From the NCBI GenBank assembly GCA_035544895.1, contig DASZZM010000027.1, positions 33,752 to 97,751 on the forward strand: DNA of 64,000 bases, given 5' to 3'. This document shows positions 29,738 through 42,270 of this stretch, piece after piece (within the stretch, counting starts at the first letter, position 1; the number at the start of each line of letters is the position of its first letter). The position numbers were made by a program, and so were the translations under genes. The notes under the pieces are model-generated. The model was not told where the DNA came from and made no database searches. It worked only from the letters and a program-made list of their open reading frames with translations. This DNA comes from JASLEW01 sp035544895. GTDB taxonomy: Bacteria; Acidobacteriota; Thermoanaerobaculia; Multivoradales; UBA5704.

Positions 29738-30832
29738 CTAGGTGTCGGCGCCGCCGTCGTCGTAGCCGCGGCGCAGCAGCAGGGCCCGGCGCTTCTCGAT
29801 GCCTTGCAGCCAGAGGGGGAGGAAGGCGGTGAGGTCGCGCAGGCTCTTGTCGATGCTGGCCATGAGGCCGATCATCCTGCGGGCGACCGCGGCGTGGCAG
29901 GCGGCGAGATCGCGGGCGCCCTGCTCGCGCTCGGCGGCGGAGGAGCCGGTTGCATCGCGCATGGCCAGGCCCGCGGCGGTGGCCGTCTCGTGCAGCTCGC
30001 CGAGCACGCGGCAGTGGGTGGGGATCTCGGTGGCGTAGCGGTCGAGGATCTCCATCTCGTGGAAGCGCACGCCGCGCAGGGCGAGCACCTCCTGGAGCTT
30101 CGGGGTCAGCCCGTTGACCAGGACGTCGAGCAGCACCGCGGTGCCTTCCCAAGCCTGGTCGTCAGGGACCTTCTCCTCGCGCTTCATCCGCTCGGCGATC
30201 AGCGGCAGGTGGGCGGGACGGACCTGGTCGAGCCGCTCCAGGTACTCGCGCAGACGGTCGACCGTGCCATGCAGCCACTCCGCCTCTTCGATGTCCTGGG
30301 GAAAGCGACGCGACAAGAAGTAATCGGCGTCATGCAGGCTGCGCGGGTCGGCGGCCATGAGCTCGCCGAAGGTGTCCTGCAAGAAGGCGTGGAGCTGGCC
30401 GATCGAGATGCAGAGCAGCTTGCGGATCTCGCCCAGCCGCTCCGGCGGCACGTTGGCGGGGAAGCCTTCGAGCTGGTCGAGGACGTGGCCGGAGAGCAAG
30501 GACAGCGACAGCTCCGCGCTCAACCTCGCCTCCTCCAGCGCGGACACCCGCGAGCGGCCGCGCAGCAGCGGGGCGATCTCGTTGCGGATCAGATTGGCGA
30601 CCTGGCGGACCTTGCCCCAGATGTCGAGCAGCCGCTCGGGGGAGCAGTGCAAGAGGGAGTAGTTGCTCTCGAGGACCCCTTCGAGAAGACGGATACAGCC
30701 GAGGAAGGCGCGGATCCGCGGGTTCTGCCAGTGAATCCTCTCCAGCGCCCAGTCGCCGACCGTCACACCTTCGGGCAAAGCAACCTGGTGGTTGCCGACC
30801 TGGATCACCTGTTTGGGCCGCTTGGCGCGCAT
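29738..30832 (-). CDS. Helical protein of unknown function
   Basis: I use ATG 30832 (364 residues). A TTG at 30904 would add 24 residues (YAVFAKLDANNFVAIADPSE), which look protein-like, but neither start has a Shine-Dalgarno. The sequence is predicted largely helical, with many Leu/Arg/Glu heptads (LRNEIAPLLRGRSRVSALEE; RMIGLMASIDKSLRDL), no signal peptide and no transmembrane segment. No enzymatic or nucleotide-binding motif is visible. It is translationally close to the spermidine-synthase-like gene (four-base gap), so the pair may act together. I do not recognise the family. Confidence 0.7.
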   Translation of the reverse strand: MRAKRPKQVIQVGNHQVALPEGVTVGDWALERIHWQNPRIRAFLGCIRLLEGVLESNYSLLHCSPERLLDIWGKVRQVANLIRNEIAPLLRGRSRVSALEEARLSAELSLSLLSGHVLDQLEGFPANVPPERLGEIRKLLCISIGQLHAFLQDTFGELMAADPRSLHDADYFLSRRFPQDIEEAEWLHGTVDRLREYLERLDQVRPAHLPLIAERMKREEKVPDDQAWEGTAVLLDVLVNGLTPKLQEVLALRGVRFHEMEILDRYATEIPTHCRVLGELHETATAAGLAMRDATGSSAAEREQGARDLAACHAAVARRMIGLMASIDKSLRDLTAFLPLWLQGIEKRRALLLRRGYDDGGADT

Positions 30833-30942
30833 GGGCGGATGTTCGCTCGGGTCAGCGATGGCGACGAAGTTGTTTGCATCCAGTTTCGCGAAAACAGCAT
30901 ACAACGGGAGGAAGGAAACGGCGCTGCGACGCGGGGCCGGGG

Positions 30943-30985
30943 GGAAGGGGACGCCCCCTCCCCTGAGGCACCCAGTCTCGTTCTA
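30943..30985 (-). repeat. Dispersed GC-rich repeat copy
   Basis: Read on the minus strand this gives CTAGAACGAGACT, GGGGAGGGGGCGTCCCC and TTCCCCCCGG, matching 21078-21135 and 43007-43062. It sits directly downstream of the glycogen-debranching gene. Confidence 0.65.
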
Positions 30986-31035
30986 GCCCCCATTTCCGGC
31001 TCCGTAGTAGAGGGGGCATGAGAAATGGGGGCTAG
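30983..31035. terminator. 14-bp inverted repeat at the end of the debranching-enzyme gene
   Basis: CTAGCCCCCATTTC (30983-30996) pairs perfectly with GAAATGGGGGCTAG (31022-31035) across a 25-base loop. The right arm includes the stop codon of the debranching-enzyme gene. It may end transcription or stabilise the mRNA 3' end; no T-run is evident. Confidence 0.5.
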
Positions 31036-33056
31036 GATCCGCGGCGGCCTGGTGAGCGCTGCCGCCGCCGCTTGGCGGCCGACTTCGCCCGGGAATGCGT
31101 GCCGGCGGGCCGCGGCGGCCTGGCGGGCGGTGGAGAGGCCGGCCGGAGGTCGGTGAGGTAGACGCGGAGGATCTCGGCGACGCTGGCGGCGTGGGCGAGG
31201 TGGCCGCGAGGCGAGTGGGGCGGATGGGGGAGCGCGGCCTCGGGGAGGGTCCCGACGGCGCCGCCGGCAAGGAGCGGGTCGAGCTCGGCAAGGAGCTGCA
31301 GGGCCTGGCGGCGGCCGGCGGCGCCGCGCAGGCGGGCCATGCCGGACAGGAATTGGCCCAGGAGCCAGGGCCAGGCGATCTCTTGCTCGCCGGACGCCGC
31401 GCCGGGAGCCCGGGTGCTTCGCGGGATGCCGCCACTTCGATCCGGGCCAGCCGCGGGGACCGATTCGCGCAGACCGGCGGGTGTGTAAAGCCGCTCTTCC
31501 GCGGCGGCGAGGAGGCGCAGAGATCTGGCCTTGGACAGGACGGGGAACGGCAGTCCGACGGCGAGGAGCTGGTGCGGCCGGAAGGTTGGGCCCGGGCTTT
31601 CGCCGGCGGTGTCGTAGAGGCAGCCGGCCTCGGAGCTCCAGAACAGGTCCGCGAAGCGCCTCTGGACCCGCCGCGCCCGCTCCGCGAGCGGCTTGGCCTG
31701 TGCGGGATCGCCGAGCCGCGCGGTGAGATTGGCGAGCGTGGCGAGCGCGTTGTACCAGAGGGCGTTGAGCTCGACGGCCTTGACGGGCGGCGGCGCCTGG
31801 CCGCCGCTCTCCAGCAGGCCGTCGTCGGCCACCCGCAGGCCGCCGCCTGCGGCATCATTGCCGTAGCCGTCCACGATCCTGCCGAGGACCGGCAGCAGGG
31901 TGTCACGAACGAAGGCTTCGTCGCCCGTCGCGGCGAGGAAATGATGGGTGGCGGGGAACAGCCAGAGCGAGGCGTCGGCGGAGCTGAACCGCGGCTCGCC
32001 CTGTCCGGGAAAACGGTCGGGCAGCCGGCCATCGCGGGCGGCGCGGGAGTAGGCGTGCAGGAGCTTGCGCGCCTCGCCCGCGCGGCCCGCGGCAAGAAAG
32101 ACGCCAGGCAGGGCGATCAACGTGTCGGAGGTCGAGTCCTCGCCACCCGGGTAGCCGGCCGCGATCGTTTGCCGGCCGGACCCGCGGCGCAGCACGAGCT
32201 GGCCGGCCGCGAGACCGAGGATGCGAGCGAGCTCGTCGTGGACGGGCAGCCCTTCGAGCGCCTTCTCACGCCGCCGCCGCTCGCTCTCGAGCAGAGCCCA
32301 GGCGTCGATCACGCCGGGCTGGGCGGCGGCGATCACGATGCCGAAGCGGTCGCCCGCCGCGAGCTCGCGGCGCAGCACGCCGGGTGTCCACAGGTCTTCC
32401 TCGAAACCGGCGCCGTGCTCGCGTTCGCCGTCCAGCTCGAAGAGATACCACCAGTCGGGGACGGACAGGAACGAGGCGGCCGGCGCGGCCAGAAAGAGCG
32501 TGGCGCCCGCCGGGTAGCCGAGCTCCAAGACGTCCTCCCGCCAGGCGCAGGCAGGCGCCGGGAACTGGCGGGCACGGCTCAGCCCGTGCGCCTCGCGGAC
32601 GGCGAGGAGGGGGCGCAGCTCGAGGACGAACCGGGAAGGCGCGGCGATGACCTCGAAGGTGACCAGGGTCGTGCCCTCGCCCTCCACCATCGCCACGGTC
32701 TTGCGCAGGCGGACGCCGGCCGCTTCGTACTCGAACACCGGAAAGACGTCGCGGCTGAACGATGCCAGGTATTCGAAGCCGCGCGGTATCACGGCACCGG
32801 AGAACCGGTTGCAGCCGAGCAGGATCGTCTCGCCGGCGACGAACAACGTCTCCTCCAGCTTGGCGACCACGACCCGCGCCGGCCCGGCCGGTTCAACCGC
32901 CTTTATGGCGACCGACAGCAGCCCATGGTCTCTACGGGTGTTCACGCCGGCCAGAGTGGAGCCCGCCCAGCCGCCCAGGCCGTCGGTCTCCAGCCATTCC
33001 AGGCACGACGCCTGCGCGAAATCCCGCAGCACGTCGCGCTCGATCTCGACGCTCAT
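31032..33056 (-). CDS. Glycogen-debranching enzyme (amylo-alpha-1,6-glucosidase)
   Basis: Encodes 674 residues from ATG 33056, which has GGAGGGA nine bases upstream; ATGs at 33062 and 33074 are poorly spaced. The N-terminal part starts EWLETDGLGGWAGSTLAGVN, then TRRDHGLL, the hallmark of bacterial debranching enzymes of the GDE type. The C-terminal (alpha/alpha)6 barrel contains GYPGGEDSTSDTLIALPGVF, FSSADASLWLF and GEQEIAWPWLLGQF. It would hydrolyse alpha-1,6 branch points during glycogen breakdown. The usual G(Y/F)PWF(G/S)DWGRD loop reads GYPGGEDSTSD here, a divergence close to the active site. The C-terminus ends in a Pro/Arg/Lys-rich tail of about 40 residues. No other glycogen genes lie nearby. 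Confidence 0.88.
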   Translation of the reverse strand: MSVEIERDVLRDFAQASCLEWLETDGLGGWAGSTLAGVNTRRDHGLLSVAIKAVEPAGPARVVVAKLEETLFVAGETILLGCNRFSGAVIPRGFEYLASFSRDVFPVFEYEAAGVRLRKTVAMVEGEGTTLVTFEVIAAPSRFVLELRPLLAVREAHGLSRARQFPAPACAWREDVLELGYPAGATLFLAAPAASFLSVPDWWYLFELDGEREHGAGFEEDLWTPGVLRRELAAGDRFGIVIAAAQPGVIDAWALLESERRRREKALEGLPVHDELARILGLAAGQLVLRRGSGRQTIAAGYPGGEDSTSDTLIALPGVFLAAGRAGEARKLLHAYSRAARDGRLPDRFPGQGEPRFSSADASLWLFPATHHFLAATGDEAFVRDTLLPVLGRIVDGYGNDAAGGGLRVADDGLLESGGQAPPPVKAVELNALWYNALATLANLTARLGDPAQAKPLAERARRVQRRFADLFWSSEAGCLYDTAGESPGPTFRPHQLLAVGLPFPVLSKARSLRLLAAAEERLYTPAGLRESVPAAGPDRSGGIPRSTRAPGAASGEQEIAWPWLLGQFLSGMARLRGAAGRRQALQLLAELDPLLAGGAVGTLPEAALPHPPHSPRGHLAHAASVAEILRVYLTDLRPASPPPARPPRPAGTHSRAKSAAKRRRQRSPGRRGS

Positions 33057-33079
33057 CTTCATTCCCTCCAGCATGCAAT

Positions 33080-33157
33080 CTTGGCTCGTTGTCCCGGCTC
33101 GCCGTTCTCGGCCTGCCGTTCTCGGCTCGCAGTTCTCGGATCGCTATCCTGGCTCGA
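33080..33157. repeat. Imperfect 14-15-bp tandem repeat
   Basis: Five or so units of GGCTCGCCGTTCTC, GGCCTGCCGTTCTC, GGCTCGCAGTTCTC and variants lie between the debranching-enzyme start and the 3' end of parC, overlapping the last parC codons. Units differ by a few bases each, so the array is old or decaying. Confidence 0.6.
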
Positions 33158-35417
33158 GCCGCGACACGCTTTGATAGCCGCGCGGCAGCATGGCGCCGCG
33201 GCGGGCGCGCTGTCCGACGAAGTGAGCGTACTCGGCGGGCCTCAGGTTGAGGTAGCGCTTGCCGGCGTGGACCATGAGGTGCGCGCCGGCCGGCAGCACC
33301 GTCACCGCGGTCAGCGACTCGCCGCTTCCCTTGCCGGCGGGCAGACCGATGATCTTGATCCCCTTGCCGCGCGCCAGGACCGGCAGCTCGCCGAGCGGAA
33401 AGATCAGCAAACGGCCGCGGTCGGTCGCGGCTGCCAGCAGGTCGCGCTCACGCTCGCGCACCGGCGCCGGCGGCAGCACCCGCGCGCCGGGGGTCACGAC
33501 GAGCGTCGACTTGCCGGCGCGCTTGTTGGTCCTGAGCTCGCCGAGCCGGGCGACGAAACCGTAGCCGGAGCCGGTCGCCAGCAGGTAGAGGTCCTCGTCT
33601 CCGCCCAGCATCATGCCGGCGAAGCTCGCGCCGGGGGCCGTCTGGAGCTGCGAGGACAGGGGCTCCCCCTGGCCGCGGGCCGACGGCAAGGCGTGCGCGG
33701 GCAGAGAGTAGGTGCGCCCGGCCGAATCGAGGAACACGGCGAGCTGATTGCTCTTGCCGCGCGCCGCCTGGAGGAAGGCGTCGCCTGCCTTGAAGGGAAG
33801 CTCCCGAGGATCGAGGTCGTGTCCCTTGGCGGAGCGCACCCAGCCATTCTCCGAGAGCACGACGGTGATCGGCTCGGTCGGGATGAGCGCCGTTTCGTCG
33901 AGGGCGCGGGCGGCTCCGCGCTCGACGATGGGCGAGCGACGCCGGTCGGCGAAGCTCTTGGCGTCCTCGGCGAGCTCGTCGCGCACGCGCCGCCGCAGCC
34001 GCGTGGGCGACCCGAGCACCCTGGCCAGCTCGTCGCGCTCCTTGATCAGGTCGCTCTGCTCGCCGCGGATCCTCATCTCCTCGAGTCTGGCGAGATGCCG
34101 CAGCTTCAGCTCGAGGATGGCTTCGGCCTGGGTCTCGGTCAGCCGGAAGCGCTCGATCAGCCGCGGCTTGGGCTCGTCCACGGTGCGGATGATGCGGATG
34201 ACCTCGTCGATGTTCAGGAAGGCGATCAGGAAGCCGTCGAGGAGGTGCAGCCGCGCGAGCACCTTGTCGTAGCGGAAGCGCAGGCGCAGGCGCACCGTCT
34301 CGATACGGAAGCGCAGCCAGTCCTCGAGCAGCTCGCGCAGGCTGAACAGATGCGGGCGGCCGTCGAGGCCGATCATGGTCAGGTTGACCCGGTAGGTGCG
34401 CTCGAGATCGGTGGTGGCGAACAGGTGCGCCATCAGGGCCTCGACGTCCACGCGGTTGGAGCGCGGCGTGATCACCAGGCGGGTCGGGTTCTCGTGGTCG
34501 GATTCGTCGCGCAGGTCCTCGACCATGGGCAGCTTCTTGGCCTGCATCTGGGCGGCGATCTGCGCCAGCACCTTGCTTCCCGAGACCTGGAAGGGAAGAG
34601 CGGTGATGAGGACGTCGCCGTGGTCCACCTCCCAGACGGCGCGCATGCGCAGCGATCCGGAGCCGGTCTCGTAGAGCTTGCGGATCTCGGAAGGCGCCGA
34701 GATGATCTCGGCCTCGGTGGGGAAATCGGGCCCCGGGATGGCCTCCCAGAGCCGCTCGTCGCCGCACCTGGGATCGTCGAGGAGCAGGCCGCAGGCCGCC
34801 GCAACCTCGGCGACGTTGTGCGGCGGGATGTCCGTGGCCATGCCGACGGCGATGCCGGAGGCGCCGTTGAGCAGCACGTGCGGCAGCCGCGCCGGCATCA
34901 CCTTCGGCTCCTCCAAAGTGCCGTCGAAATTGGGACCCCAGGGAACGGTCCCCTGGTCGAGCTCGGAGAGCAGGATCTGCGCGAATGGAGTGAGGCGGGC
35001 CTCGGTGTAGCGCATCGCCGCGAACGACTTGGGATCGTCCGGCGAGCCCCAGTTGCCCTGCCCGTCGACTAGCGGATAGCGCACGCTGAACGGCTGGGCC
35101 ATCAGCACCATGGCCTCGTAGCAGGCGGCGTCGCCATGGGGGTGGAACTTGCCGAGCACGTCTCCCACGGTGCGCGCCGACTTCTTGAACTTGGCGTTGG
35201 ACGACAGGCCGAGCTCGGACATGGCGTAGATGATCCGCCGCTGCACCGGCTTGAGGCCGTCCGCCAGGCTGGGCAGGGCGCGGTCGAGGATGACGTACAT
35301 CGAGTAATCGAGGTACGCCTTCTCGGCGAAGACCGCCAGCGGCAGCCGCTCGACGTCCGCGGCGGGGACGAACGGCAGGCGCGGGCCTCCCGCCCTGCCT
35401 CTTGAACCTCTAGCCAT
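33144..35417 (-). CDS. parC: DNA topoisomerase IV subunit A
   Basis: Encodes 757 residues from ATG 35417, close to the 752 of E. coli ParC, which it resembles over its whole length. The breakage-reunion domain has KKSARTVGDVLGKFHPHGD and the catalytic tyrosine Y137 in FAAMRYTEARL. The six-bladed C-terminal domain begins near residue 490 (EPITVVLSENGWVRSAKGHD) and ends with RGYQSVSRLEPG. Topoisomerase IV decatenates daughter chromosomes and relaxes supercoils. At the position of E. coli Ser80, a quinolone-contact residue, there is Ala97, while the following Glu is kept. parE lies upstream on the same strand, separated by a palindromic element. Confidence 0.96.
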   Translation of the reverse strand: MARGSRGRAGGPRLPFVPAADVERLPLAVFAEKAYLDYSMYVILDRALPSLADGLKPVQRRIIYAMSELGLSSNAKFKKSARTVGDVLGKFHPHGDAACYEAMVLMAQPFSVRYPLVDGQGNWGSPDDPKSFAAMRYTEARLTPFAQILLSELDQGTVPWGPNFDGTLEEPKVMPARLPHVLLNGASGIAVGMATDIPPHNVAEVAAACGLLLDDPRCGDERLWEAIPGPDFPTEAEIISAPSEIRKLYETGSGSLRMRAVWEVDHGDVLITALPFQVSGSKVLAQIAAQMQAKKLPMVEDLRDESDHENPTRLVITPRSNRVDVEALMAHLFATTDLERTYRVNLTMIGLDGRPHLFSLRELLEDWLRFRIETVRLRLRFRYDKVLARLHLLDGFLIAFLNIDEVIRIIRTVDEPKPRLIERFRLTETQAEAILELKLRHLARLEEMRIRGEQSDLIKERDELARVLGSPTRLRRRVRDELAEDAKSFADRRRSPIVERGAARALDETALIPTEPITVVLSENGWVRSAKGHDLDPRELPFKAGDAFLQAARGKSNQLAVFLDSAGRTYSLPAHALPSARGQGEPLSSQLQTAPGASFAGMMLGGDEDLYLLATGSGYGFVARLGELRTNKRAGKSTLVVTPGARVLPPAPVRERERDLLAAATDRGRLLIFPLGELPVLARGKGIKIIGLPAGKGSGESLTAVTVLPAGAHLMVHAGKRYLNLRPAEYAHFVGQRARRGAMLPRGYQSVSRLEPG

Positions 35418-35484
35418 TCGAGCGGCCGGACCCTTTATTTGGGGCGACGTTGCTTTGACGTAGACCAGGGCGGAGTTCTTGCCT

Positions 35485-35645
35485 TGCGCCGGCGGTGCCT
35501 GGAGCCTCCGGGGGTGCCGCACAGGCCCCCTGGGAGCGAACGTCAATGCGGATCATCGACACCCCATCAACTGCCGGGCTTCGCCTCCCAGGGGGCCTGT
35601 GCGGCACCCCCGGAGGCTCTCGCGATCCCGGCACTTAGCACGCAC
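35485..35645. mobile_element. Palindromic repeat element, copy A (MITE-like)
   Basis: Arms of 35 bases (35502-35536 and 35585-35619) are perfect reverse complements around a 48-base loop, with ends GAGCCTCCGGGGG. The flanks are also shared with copy B at 63649-63815. To the right, read on the opposite strand, lies GTGCTAAGTGCCGGGAT; copy B has GTGCTAAGCGCCGGGAT. The conserved ends and stem with differing centres suggest a small non-autonomous element or a structured RNA. It sits in the parE-parC gap and could affect their cotranscription. No target-site duplication is obvious. Confidence 0.7.
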
Positions 35646-35655
35646 CTCTGTGCTC

Positions 35656-37545
<1,890 letters not shown>

Positions 37546-37832
37546 GTGTTTGTCTTCGAGGCTGGCCGGGCAGCGCCAAGGCGGAGAAAGGCTCCCGCAG
37601 TAGCCGGCGAGCGGGCGGCCAATGATACAAGACCGCGGCCGGCCGGCCCGCCCCTTGACTACCGCGGCCCCCCTTGATAGGGTACGCGGTAACCGGGCGT
37701 AAGGCAAGAAGGTCCAGCCCGCGCTTCCTCTCCGGAGCGACAGGCAGATAGCGTTTCTACAGGTGCTTTTTGTGCCAAAGCGCGCCGCGTTCGCTCGGAC
37801 TGATTGCAACCTAAGGGAAAGGAGAAAGAATC
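37546..37832. promoter_or_regulatory. Divergent promoter region, parE / DUF1579 gene
   Basis: This 287-base gap separates two divergently transcribed genes and probably contains both promoters. I see no sharp consensus boxes, riboswitch-like structure or RNA gene in it. The last 30 bases hold the AAAGGAG ribosome binding site of the DUF1579 gene. Confidence 0.4.
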
Positions 37833-38510
37833 ATGAAAGCACGAACTGCCGCCGCGGCACTCTTGCCGCTCGTCCTCCTGCTCGGCTCCGTCGCGCTCTC
37901 GGCGAGCGAGCCCGCCAAGAAGCCCGCGGAGCCCAAGCCGGCCGCCGAGCCGACATCGCCGTCTGCCGACGGCAAGTCCGCAACCCCGGGATCGGGCATG
38001 TCGCCGGAGCAGATGATGCAGGAATACATGAAGCTCGCCGCGCCGGGCGAGCACCACAAGCGTCTCGACACCATGGCCGGCAAGTGGAAGACCAGCATCA
38101 CGAGCTGGATGGCCCCAGGCAAGCCGCCGACCGAGTCGGCAGGCGCCATGGAAGCCTCCTGGGTCCTTGGCGGCCGTTTCATGGAGACGCACTACACGGG
38201 CAACTTCATGGGCATGCCTTTCGAGGGCCGGGGGCTCGACGGCTATGACAACGTCACTCACCAGTACGTCAGCAACTGGATCGACAACATGGGCACCATG
38301 ATGATGAGCTCCACCGGGACTTGCGACGACCCCTGCAAGGTCCTCACCATGAAGTCCGAGGGCATCGATCCGATTACCCACCAGAAGATGACGACCCGAG
38401 GCGTGACCACATTCGTCGACAACAACACCTTCAAGATGGAGATGTTCGAGGTCCTTCCCGATGGCAAGGAGATGAAGGTCATGGAGCTGGTCGCTAACCG
38501 CCAGCAGTAG
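37833..38510 (+). CDS. Exported DUF1579 family protein
   Basis: Encodes 225 residues from an ATG with AAAGGAG eight bases upstream. Residues 1-24 are a signal peptide (ALLPLVLLLGSVALSASE). A Pro/Lys/Ala-rich linker precedes the domain starting near residue 65: HHKRLDTMAGKWKTSITSWM, then ASWVLGGRFMETHYTGNFMG and LDGYDNVTHQYVSNWIDNMG. This is the lipocalin-like beta-barrel of DUF1579, a family with no established function. It contains many Met residues and a CDDPC pair in the loop around residues 164-168. Transcribed divergently from parE, it converges on hemW with only a 29-base gap. Confidence 0.9.
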   Translation: MKARTAAAALLPLVLLLGSVALSASEPAKKPAEPKPAAEPTSPSADGKSATPGSGMSPEQMMQEYMKLAAPGEHHKRLDTMAGKWKTSITSWMAPGKPPTESAGAMEASWVLGGRFMETHYTGNFMGMPFEGRGLDGYDNVTHQYVSNWIDNMGTMMMSSTGTCDDPCKVLTMKSEGIDPITHQKMTTRGVTTFVDNNTFKMEMFEVLPDGKEMKVMELVANRQQ

Positions 38511-38539
38511 GGCGGGGCCGCGGCGGGCCGGATGGTCCA

Positions 38540-39739
38540 CTAGCCGTCGCCGAGCTCGAAGGCGCGCGCCAGCGAGTCGGCGACGGAGAGACCATGCAGG
38601 GATGGGATCAGCGCGCCGGCGACGGGCTCGAGCAGGCCTTCCGTCGCCAGCCGATCGATCAGGGCGTCATTGCGCGCGGCGAGATCGATGCCATACCGCA
38701 CGCGGAAGCGCGCGAGATCGACTCCCGCGCGGGTGCGCAGACCGAGCATCAGGGCTTCGAGCGCCAGCTCCTGGCCTCCCAGCTCCTCGCCGCCGGCCAC
38801 TGGCCTGCCGCCGGCGGCGATCTTCGCCGACCAGGCGGGCAGCCTGCGCTCGTTCCACCACCGCCGCCGGCCGCTGAACGAGTGGGCGGAGGGACCGAGG
38901 CCCAGATAGGGAGTATGGTCCCAGTACTTGCGGTTGTGGCGCGACTGGTGGTCGGGAGAGCGCGCGAAGCTCGACACCTCGTAGCCGAAGTAGCCGCGGT
39001 CGGCTAGAAATTCGTGGGTGAAGCGGAAGAGCTCGGCCTGGGCCGGCTCGGGCAGCTCGCCGATCTCGCCGCGCGCGGCGCGGAAGCCGAACGGCGTGCC
39101 GGCATGGATGGTGAGCTGGTAGCAGGAGAGATGGTCCGGCGCGGCCTCGACCGCTGCCTCCAAGTCCCGGCGCCAGCTCGCCAGCGTCGCCCCCGGCAGC
39201 CCCGCGGGCAGACCATAGATGAGGTCGATCGAGACGGTGTGGAAGCCCGCCTGCCGCGCGAGCTCGACGCTGCGCCGCGCCTGCCCGGGGTCATGGCGGC
39301 GGCCGAGGAAGAGGAGAGCCGCGGCGTCGAAGGACTGGATGCCGAGCGACAGCGTGTCCACGCCCGCCGCGCGCCAGGCCCCTACGCGGTCGGCGGAGGC
39401 GTCCTCGGGATTGGCCTCGCAGAAGACCCAGGCATCGGCGCGCACCGGCAGCGCCGCCCGCAACGCCCCGAGGATGCGCGCCAGCTCTTCGGGCGCCAGC
39501 GCCGAAGGCGTGCCTCCCCCGAGATAGATGGTATCGAAGACCCTTGCGGCCCCGAGGTCGATGGCGCCGCTCCCATCCTCGCTCCACTCCCCGCCATACA
39601 TCGCAATCTCGGCCACCAGGTCGCCGACATACCTCGCCCGCTTCTCCGCCCCGCCGGTCAACACAGCAAAGTCGCAATAAGGGCAGATCGCCGAGCAGAA
39701 CGGCACGTGCACATAGAGCCCGGGGCCGTCGTACCGCAC
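38540..39739 (-). CDS. hemW: Radical SAM protein HemW (heme chaperone)
   Basis: Encodes 399 residues. The GTG at 39739 lies two bases after the upstream stop and directly precedes YDGPGLYVHVPFC; no ATG is available. The cluster-binding CxxxCxxC is at C15, C19 and C22 (FCSAICPYCDF). The SAM-binding glycine motif is IYLGGGTPSAL, with SLGIQSFDAAAL and SIDLIYGLPAG further on. The length and the C-terminal RRWWNERRLPAW part fit HemW, formerly annotated as oxygen-independent coproporphyrinogen oxidase-like. HemW binds heme and helps deliver it to target proteins; it is not a coproporphyrinogen oxidase. It forms a minus-strand operon with the Lon-domain gene and lepA; lepA-hemW adjacency is common. 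Confidence 0.92.
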   Translation of the reverse strand: MRYDGPGLYVHVPFCSAICPYCDFAVLTGGAEKRARYVGDLVAEIAMYGGEWSEDGSGAIDLGAARVFDTIYLGGGTPSALAPEELARILGALRAALPVRADAWVFCEANPEDASADRVGAWRAAGVDTLSLGIQSFDAAALLFLGRRHDPGQARRSVELARQAGFHTVSIDLIYGLPAGLPGATLASWRRDLEAAVEAAPDHLSCYQLTIHAGTPFGFRAARGEIGELPEPAQAELFRFTHEFLADRGYFGYEVSSFARSPDHQSRHNRKYWDHTPYLGLGPSAHSFSGRRRWWNERRLPAWSAKIAAGGRPVAGGEELGGQELALEALMLGLRTRAGVDLARFRVRYGIDLAARNDALIDRLATEGLLEPVAGALIPSLHGLSVADSLARAFELGDG

Positions 39740-39741
39740 GG

Positions 39742-40416
39742 TCAGTGCACCGTGGGCGGGGCGGGGTAGCCGCCGGGCGGCGGCGGATCGAGGCCCATGC
39801 CGAGGAGGGCGAGCAGCAGCTCCTCCCGCTCGCTGGAGCCGGGGGCTTCGAGCAGGGCTTGCCTCTCGGCGGGGTGGAAGGGGAGGGCGACGGCGAGGCC
39901 GTTGAGGAGGGCGACGCCGGGCAGGGCGGCGAGCATGTCGATGTCGAGCTCGAGGCTGTTGGCCTTGGCGTAGGCGCGGACGGCGTGGAGGAGGCGGGCG
40001 GGGTCGAGGGGAGCTTCGGGCTCGAGCAGATCGCCGGCGAACTCGCCGTAGTCCGCTTGGACGCGGCGGTAGCCGCGCACCAGGGGCAGCTCTTCGCGCA
40101 CGCGGAAGCGCGAGATCCCCTTGAGGACGATCAGGTAGCGGCCGTCGGGCTGCGGCTCGCAGCGGGCGATGCGGCCGGCGCAGCCGACGGTGTAGAGCTC
40201 GGGGTTCTGCGGCGGCTCTTCGAGCGCCGGCCAGTTGTCTTGCTGCGCAACGAAGGGCTGGATCATGCCGATGTGGCGGCTGCCGGCCATCGCGTCGGCC
40301 ACCATGTTGCGGTAGCGCGGCTCGAAAATGTTGAGCGGCAGCCAGTTGCCGGGGAGCAGGAGCGTGCCGGTGAGCGGGAAGACGGGAATGACCGCGGGGG
40401 CGGGATGGCTGGGCAT
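39742..40416 (-). CDS. Lon substrate-binding (LAN) domain protein
   Basis: Encodes 224 residues from ATG 40416. The start VIPVFPLTGTLLLPGNWLPL and NIFEPRYRNMVADAMAG are the signature of the Lon protease N-terminal domain without the AAA+ or protease parts. Such stand-alone proteins are widespread and are thought to act in substrate recognition, but their function is not settled. The second half is helical (LLHAVRAYAKANSLELDIDM), and the C-terminus is Pro-rich. It overlaps no gene but leaves only two bases before hemW. It follows lepA by 54 bases in the same operon. Confidence 0.9.
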   Translation of the reverse strand: MPSHPAPAVIPVFPLTGTLLLPGNWLPLNIFEPRYRNMVADAMAGSRHIGMIQPFVAQQDNWPALEEPPQNPELYTVGCAGRIARCEPQPDGRYLIVLKGISRFRVREELPLVRGYRRVQADYGEFAGDLLEPEAPLDPARLLHAVRAYAKANSLELDIDMLAALPGVALLNGLAVALPFHPAERQALLEAPGSSEREELLLALLGMGLDPPPPGGYPAPPTVH

Positions 40417-40470
40417 GCGGTTCTTGCGGGCAGGAGCTGCGCGACGAACGGGCCAAAGATCTGACGCCGG

Positions 40471-42270
<1,800 letters not shown>

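Noticed and set aside
31095..35072. A 1,325-codon plus-strand open frame opposite the debranching-enzyme and parC genes
   Set aside because: It is the antisense shadow of two well-conserved genes; its translation has no family features and a composition expected from GC-rich complementary DNA.
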